Of a stretch of 26,928 nucleotides of DNA, positions 23,485 to 26,928 are shown piece after piece. Each line of letters opens with the position of its first letter. Position 1 is the stretch's first letter. The translations under genes were made by a program, and so were the position numbers. The notes below the pieces were generated by a model. That model had not been told where the DNA came from and made no database searches. It was given only the letters and a program-made list of their open reading frames with translations. This stretch comes from Candidatus Baldrarchaeum yapensis (lineage in GTDB: Archaea > Asgardarchaeota > Baldrarchaeia > Baldrarchaeales > Baldrarchaeaceae), in assembly GCA_016840465.1 (NCBI GenBank), contig JAEOSH010000025.1, positions 1 through 26,928 on the forward strand, read 5' to 3'.

Positions 23485-25131
23485 ATGAAGAGACGTCAGC
23501 ACAAGGACCTGATGACTGAACCAGCTATCGCTGACCGTCAATTTATCGACCAAAATTTTATTGAAGGGTTATCGAAAATGATAGAGGAGCAAAAACATGA
23601 TACTATAGTGGTTTTGGACTTTGGTGGTCAGTATTCCCATCTTATAACGAGAAGAGTGCGCGAATGCAACGTATATTCTGAATTGCTTCCTTACAACATG
23701 CCCGCAGAGAAAATTTTGGAAAAAGACCCAAAGGGAATAATATTATCCGGTGGGCCAGCAAGCGTATATGAGAAGGACGCACCTGTGTGTGATCCGAAGG
23801 TATTTGATCTGAAAGTCCCCGTACTCGGAATATGCTATGGTTTGCAACTTATGGCTCATATGCTTGGTGGCAAGGTATCCAGAGCAAGAAAACGTGAGTT
23901 TGGCAAAACTGAACTGGAAATTTTGGATAATTCCGATCTATTTTTTGGGATAAATAGGAAAAAGATCTTCTGTTGGATGAGTCATTCTGATATTGTAGAA
24001 ACTCTGCCTCAGGGATTCGAAACTATTGCACGGACAGAGAATTGTCCACACGCGGCGGTAAGAAGCAAGGATAGGAAACTTTTCGGCGTGCAATTCCATC
24101 CCGAAGTTGTGCATACGGAGTTTGGAAAACAAATCATCGAAAACTTCGTAATTAGAATATGCAAATGTAGACCCACATGGAAAATGGAGAACTTTGTTGA
24201 TGAGGCAATAAGGAAAATCAGATCGGTTATAAAGGACGATAGGGCGATTTGTGCTCTTAGTGGAGGCGTTGATTCTTCAACTGCCGCTGTGTTGGTACAT
24301 AAAGCGATAGGGGATAGGCTTGTTTGCGTCTTTATTAACCATGGGCTTCTCAGGAAGAATGAGCCCGAGGAGGTCCTTAAGATCTTCAGAGATAAGCTGA
24401 AAATGAATGTAATATACGTGGATGCCTCCGAGAGGTTTCTAAAGAGATTAAAGGGAGTGACGGATCCAGAGGAAAAAAGAAAAATCATTGGAGAGGAGTT
24501 CATAAAAGTGTTCACGGAAGTTGCGGAGAAGGTCGGCAGACCTAAGTGGCTCGTTCAAGGAACGCTATATCCTGACGTGATAGAGAGTGCCAGGACCGAA
24601 AGTCCGGCATCTCGGATAAAGACGCATCACAATGTGGGCGGTCTTCCGCCTTGGACCCCATTCAAGATACTTGAACCGCTGAGAATGCTTTATAAAGACG
24701 AGGTTAGAAAACTAGCGAGAGTACTCGGCCTTCCGGAGGAGATCGTTAAGAGGCATCCGTTTCCGGGACCTGGTCTCGCTGTCAGGATAATTGGGGAGGT
24801 TACGCCGGAGAAGTTGAGAATTTGCAGAGAGGCTTCTTATATTGTGGAGGAGGAACTTAAGAAGGCAGGCCTCTATGACAAGGTATGGCAAGCATTCGCC
24901 ATAGTGGGTGATGACAAGGCTGTGGGGATACTGGGGGACCAGAGGGCGCTGGGTCACATAGTTATTGTTCGGATAGTCACCTCCTTAGACGGTATGACTG
25001 CAGACTGGGCAAGGATTCCGTATGAGGTCCTTGAAAGGATCAGTAACAGGATCACAAATGAAGTTGAGGGAGTGACCTGGGTGGCGTATGCAATTTCGTC
25101 AAAACCGCCTGCGACGATAGAGCCATGCTAA
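23485..25131 (+). CDS. guaA: GMP synthase (glutamine-hydrolysing), single chain
   Basis: Amidates XMP to GMP using glutamine and ATP. The N-terminal class I glutamine amidotransferase domain starts at [15 protein letters not shown] and has catalytic Cys117 in [13 protein letters not shown] and the His-Glu pair in [14 protein letters not shown]. The ATP pyrophosphatase domain begins at [21 protein letters not shown], and the dimerisation domain contains [18 protein letters not shown]. It ends [11 protein letters not shown]. Here the two activities are fused, whereas many archaea encode them as separate subunits. The 548-residue reading from ATG 23485 has a 38-residue extension before the first strand; ATG 23578 (MIEEQKHD) would give a more typical length. 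TCTATATCAA at 23459-23468 may be a promoter. It converges on the primase-like gene with one base between stops. Confidence 0.95.
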   Translation: MKRRQHKDLMTEPAIADRQFIDQNFIEGLSKMIEEQKHDTIVVLDFGGQYSHLITRRVRECNVYSELLPYNMPAEKILEKDPKGIILSGGPASVYEKDAPVCDPKVFDLKVPVLGICYGLQLMAHMLGGKVSRARKREFGKTELEILDNSDLFFGINRKKIFCWMSHSDIVETLPQGFETIARTENCPHAAVRSKDRKLFGVQFHPEVVHTEFGKQIIENFVIRICKCRPTWKMENFVDEAIRKIRSVIKDDRAICALSGGVDSSTAAVLVHKAIGDRLVCVFINHGLLRKNEPEEVLKIFRDKLKMNVIYVDASERFLKRLKGVTDPEEKRKIIGEEFIKVFTEVAEKVGRPKWLVQGTLYPDVIESARTESPASRIKTHHNVGGLPPWTPFKILEPLRMLYKDEVRKLARVLGLPEEIVKRHPFPGPGLAVRIIGEVTPEKLRICREASYIVEEELKKAGLYDKVWQAFAIVGDDKAVGILGDQRALGHIVIVRIVTSLDGMTADWARIPYEVLERISNRITNEVEGVTWVAYAISSKPPATIEPC

Positions 25132-25132
25132 T

Positions 25133-26398
25133 TTATTTTCTCCCAAATCTCCCAAAGAAGCTATCTAGAGATACACCTGCCCTTCTCGGCGGTCCGTGGC
25201 TTAATAACCACTCTTTAACCTTTTCAGGCGTCCTCAATTTGTTCAGAACCGAAATTGCCTCGTTATATACCTCTATTAGTTTCTTGATTACATCCTCAGG
25301 ATAGTTTTGCTGAGGAATTATTGCATTCTTCGCGTAATTCAGCGCTCTGATCGCGTGATCCAGTGATATGTTCCCGAGGGCGAAGTGGCTAAGTATGTCC
25401 TCTATTTTATAAAAGGCCTCACGTGCAGACTTGCTGAACTTTCGACCGCCAGATACGGGAGGTGGTGAGGGATTAAACCTCAGATTATTTATGTCTATCT
25501 CGAAGAGTATGGCGTCTTTTATTATCTTAACCGCAGTTTTTTCATCGATGGCATTTTTCTTTTCCTCTCTTTTCACGCTCTTCATGACGTAATTACCCAC
25601 CTTATGATACGCTTTTTCCGCCAGCTCGTCGGCTTCTCCTTCAATATATTTTCTCCAATTAGGATTATGCTTAAAGTTCTTCGGATCTACCCAAGAAATG
25701 TCGAATTCTTCTAGATTTTCGGGTTTTAAAGCGATACACGAGAAATTTAAATGTCTGTGAAGACTCAATGGTGCAGTGAATACCCGTTGCGGATCCATTA
25801 GATTTTCTACCTTTATAGGCGATATTATGCCATTTGTGCTATTTAGTCGCAAAATTCCCTTCGATACTTTCTGAATTATATATTCGACAATTGCGTATCC
25901 CACGTTAAGAGGTCCTATTCTCGAGTATAAGTCGTCAGAGATTGCGTTCTCATGTATTCTCACATGTATACCGTTTCCAGACCACACCAAGTACACAGAT
26001 TCCGTCACGCCTTCCTTTTCCAGCGCGTCGACTATCATCTGAGCTGCTTTTATGGTCACCTTCCACTGTTCCCATTTGCTATCGATGTCCCAAGTTGGAG
26101 TTCGCCTAATTACATTATTTTCATAGTCCAGAGCGTCGCTCTTTACAGTTAGCTTTCGATAAATACTTGCTGATGCGTAAAAAGTTCTAGGTCGGAGTGC
26201 GGAGAATCTTTTTAGCAGGATTCTTACATCTTCGGGATTTGATATAGTTATTGGTTTATTTCCAGTATATCTTAACAAAATGGGACGGTCATCTTTAGTT
26301 TTTGTTTCGCAATGGATAGCGACCCACCTTCTTTTGCAGAATCCCGAGATCTCGTGTAATACTATAGGATTTGAGTAGTATCTTGCTACGTCCATCAT
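25133..26398 (-). CDS. Divergent PriS-like archaeo-eukaryotic primase/polymerase with PIP-box-like tail
   Basis: The first half has the order of landmarks seen in the archaeal primase small subunit. These are ARYYSNP near the start, RTFYASASIY (71-80), the catalytic acidic pair in TWDIDSKWE (Asp104, Asp106), LVWSGNGIHVRI (138-148, the SGxxxH phosphate site), and PQRVFTAPLSLHRHLNF (203-219). The last is equivalent to the RLIRxPGSLH region. It lacks the usual REFGF-like start, having SGFCKRRWVAIHCE instead, and no zinc-binding cysteine set is seen. A helical C-terminal domain of about 150 residues ends GVSLDSFFGRFGRK, resembling a PCNA-interacting peptide. It is probably a nucleotidyltransferase for replication or repair that is not the canonical PriS; that is inference. 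ATG 26398 has GGGGT just upstream. Confidence 0.7.
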   Translation of the reverse strand: MMDVARYYSNPIVLHEISGFCKRRWVAIHCETKTKDDRPILLRYTGNKPITISNPEDVRILLKRFSALRPRTFYASASIYRKLTVKSDALDYENNVIRRTPTWDIDSKWEQWKVTIKAAQMIVDALEKEGVTESVYLVWSGNGIHVRIHENAISDDLYSRIGPLNVGYAIVEYIIQKVSKGILRLNSTNGIISPIKVENLMDPQRVFTAPLSLHRHLNFSCIALKPENLEEFDISWVDPKNFKHNPNWRKYIEGEADELAEKAYHKVGNYVMKSVKREEKKNAIDEKTAVKIIKDAILFEIDINNLRFNPSPPPVSGGRKFSKSAREAFYKIEDILSHFALGNISLDHAIRALNYAKNAIIPQQNYPEDVIKKLIEVYNEAISVLNKLRTPEKVKEWLLSHGPPRRAGVSLDSFFGRFGRK

Positions 26399-26826
26399 AG
26401 TACCCCTACCACAATAATAGGGTCAGAATATCAGCATAATGTAGCCGCATGAAAGCATATTAGAATGAGTATTTACGCACTTGGAAATTTTATGTTTGAA
26501 AATTTAGTCAGATAAGACTATGTAACTGGGAAGAGAGGCCGGAACTTTCATGGAGGGGTTCCTCGACATGGACAGAGAGATTCTATATAATCCCTCGGGC
26601 GGGGCACTTCATCGAAGCCGACAGAAGCCTCAGGACTTGTCAGATTTTCTGAGGCATGTATTCAGGTGAATGGATAAGGGAGAAAAAGACAGGTACCTGA
26701 TGTTGAAAACGCATTAACGTACGCATGGGGTGGAAACATAATATGTTGCATTTGTAACATACGATAACTTTTTCAACCTCGAGAAGCCCACCAAAAGGTT
26801 GTCTTTTGTCAAACCCTGCACCTCAA
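26399..26826. other. 428-base region with little coding content
   Basis: This is the upstream region of the primase-like gene, then a strong TATA-like CTATATAA near 26583-26590 on the plus strand. A 7-bp stem GCCTCAG/CTGAGGC follows (26627-26633 and 26649-26655, 15-base loop), as does a small palindrome AACATA-A-TATGTT around 26736-26748. Two tiny frames exist (26550-26669, and ATG 26669 for 15 codons). No tRNA or known RNA family could be recognised. Confidence 0.4.
26550..26669 (+). CDS. Possible 39-residue ORF, function unknown
   Basis: From ATG 26550 the frame reads MEGFLDMDREILYNPSGG and ends DFLRHVFR before TGA 26667. An SD-like GGGAAGAGAGG lies about 12 bases upstream, and the TATA-like CTATATAA lies inside the frame, which argues against it. 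No family is recognised. Confidence 0.18.
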   Translation: MEGFLDMDREILYNPSGGALHRSRQKPQDLSDFLRHVFR

Positions 26827-26928
26827 TCACCTCCCGCCACCTATCCGCACGAAGAGGCCGGCCAGCGCCTCCAGCATCAACATCCGCCTAACGTTGTGCG
26901 CCGCCGTCCTGAAAACAACAAACGAGGC
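26827..26928 (-). CDS. Partial GC-rich reading frame at window end, possibly a transposase C-terminus
   Basis: The minus strand is open from the window edge to TGA 26829-26827 and reads FVVFRTAAHNVRRMLML then an Ala/Leu-rich helix ending VRIGGGR. It is clearly richer in G and C than its surroundings. The other minus-strand frames here are broken within about 20 codons. The helical, arginine-rich end resembles C-termini of DDE transposases, and contigs often break at such repeats, but 33 residues are too few to name a family. Confidence 0.28.
   Translation of the reverse strand, partial: ASFVVFRTAAHNVRRMLMLEALAGLFVRIGGGR

Noticed and set aside
26627-26655. 7-bp stem as a transcription terminator or small RNA
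   Set aside because: Stem is short, loop is 15 bases, and no T-run or conserved RNA motif follows.
1-26928. CRISPR arrays, prophage genes or defence systems
   Set aside because: No regularly spaced repeats and no recognisable phage or defence proteins; the window is mainly biosynthetic and housekeeping genes.

Overview
This window looks like one metagenome-type contig from an uncultivated archaeon. The evidence is the LysW-dependent lysine/arginine genes, TATA-like boxes roughly 25-45 bases ahead of the first gene of a unit, a fused NAD kinase-winged helix protein, a 6-phospho-3-hexuloisomerase and an archaeo-eukaryotic primase relative. Many starts are GTG or TTG with good Shine-Dalgarno (SD) sequences, and genes commonly overlap as TGATG, GTGA or TAATG. 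The gene set fits a Thermoproteota (TACK) lineage best, but I cannot place it further without a tree. No tRNA, rRNA or CRISPR array is visible.

Left region (1-4615). On the minus strand there is an argG-argH-argX-like operon for the end of arginine synthesis. Its last gene, an ATP-grasp ligase of the LysX/ArgX family, is cut by the window edge, where the sequence folds back into a perfect 26-bp inverted repeat that looks like an assembly or amplification artefact. An 84-residue unknown protein and an ACT-domain regulator-like protein (minus strand) follow.

Central lysine block (4804-13070, plus strand). lysS-lysT-lysU-lysB encode the 2-oxoglutarate to 2-oxoadipate half of the alpha-aminoadipate route. 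lysW-lysX-lysY-lysZ-lysJ encode the carrier-protein half, ending at LysW-lysine. The deacylase LysK is not in the window. The second ligase beside argGH suggests that LysW and LysYZJ serve both lysine and arginine synthesis. Both halves start at TATA boxes flanked by similar imperfect inverted repeats containing GTACGAA.

Redox and housekeeping block (13078-19447). An NfnB/NfnA-like flavoprotein pair lies on the minus strand. A tiny zinc-ribbon ORF with a strong SD but no normal start codon lies between that pair and the NAD kinase. A HAD phosphatase, histidyl-tRNA synthetase and 6-phospho-3-hexuloisomerase follow.

B12 block (19782-23457, plus strand). Acyl-CoA mutase large subunit, B12-binding small subunit, MeaB-type GTPase chaperone and cob(I)alamin adenosyltransferase form one operon. 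The large subunit would usually be called methylmalonyl-CoA mutase. However, its two substrate-selecting positions are Phe88 and Gln206, the isobutyryl-CoA mutase pattern, and the small subunit has Asn instead of Asp in the DxHxxG cobalamin motif.

Right end (23485-26928). A single-chain GMP synthase converges on a divergent PriS-like primase-polymerase that ends in a PIP-box-like tail. After about 430 bases with little recognisable coding content, a GC-rich partial reading frame, possibly a transposase C-terminus, runs off the window.
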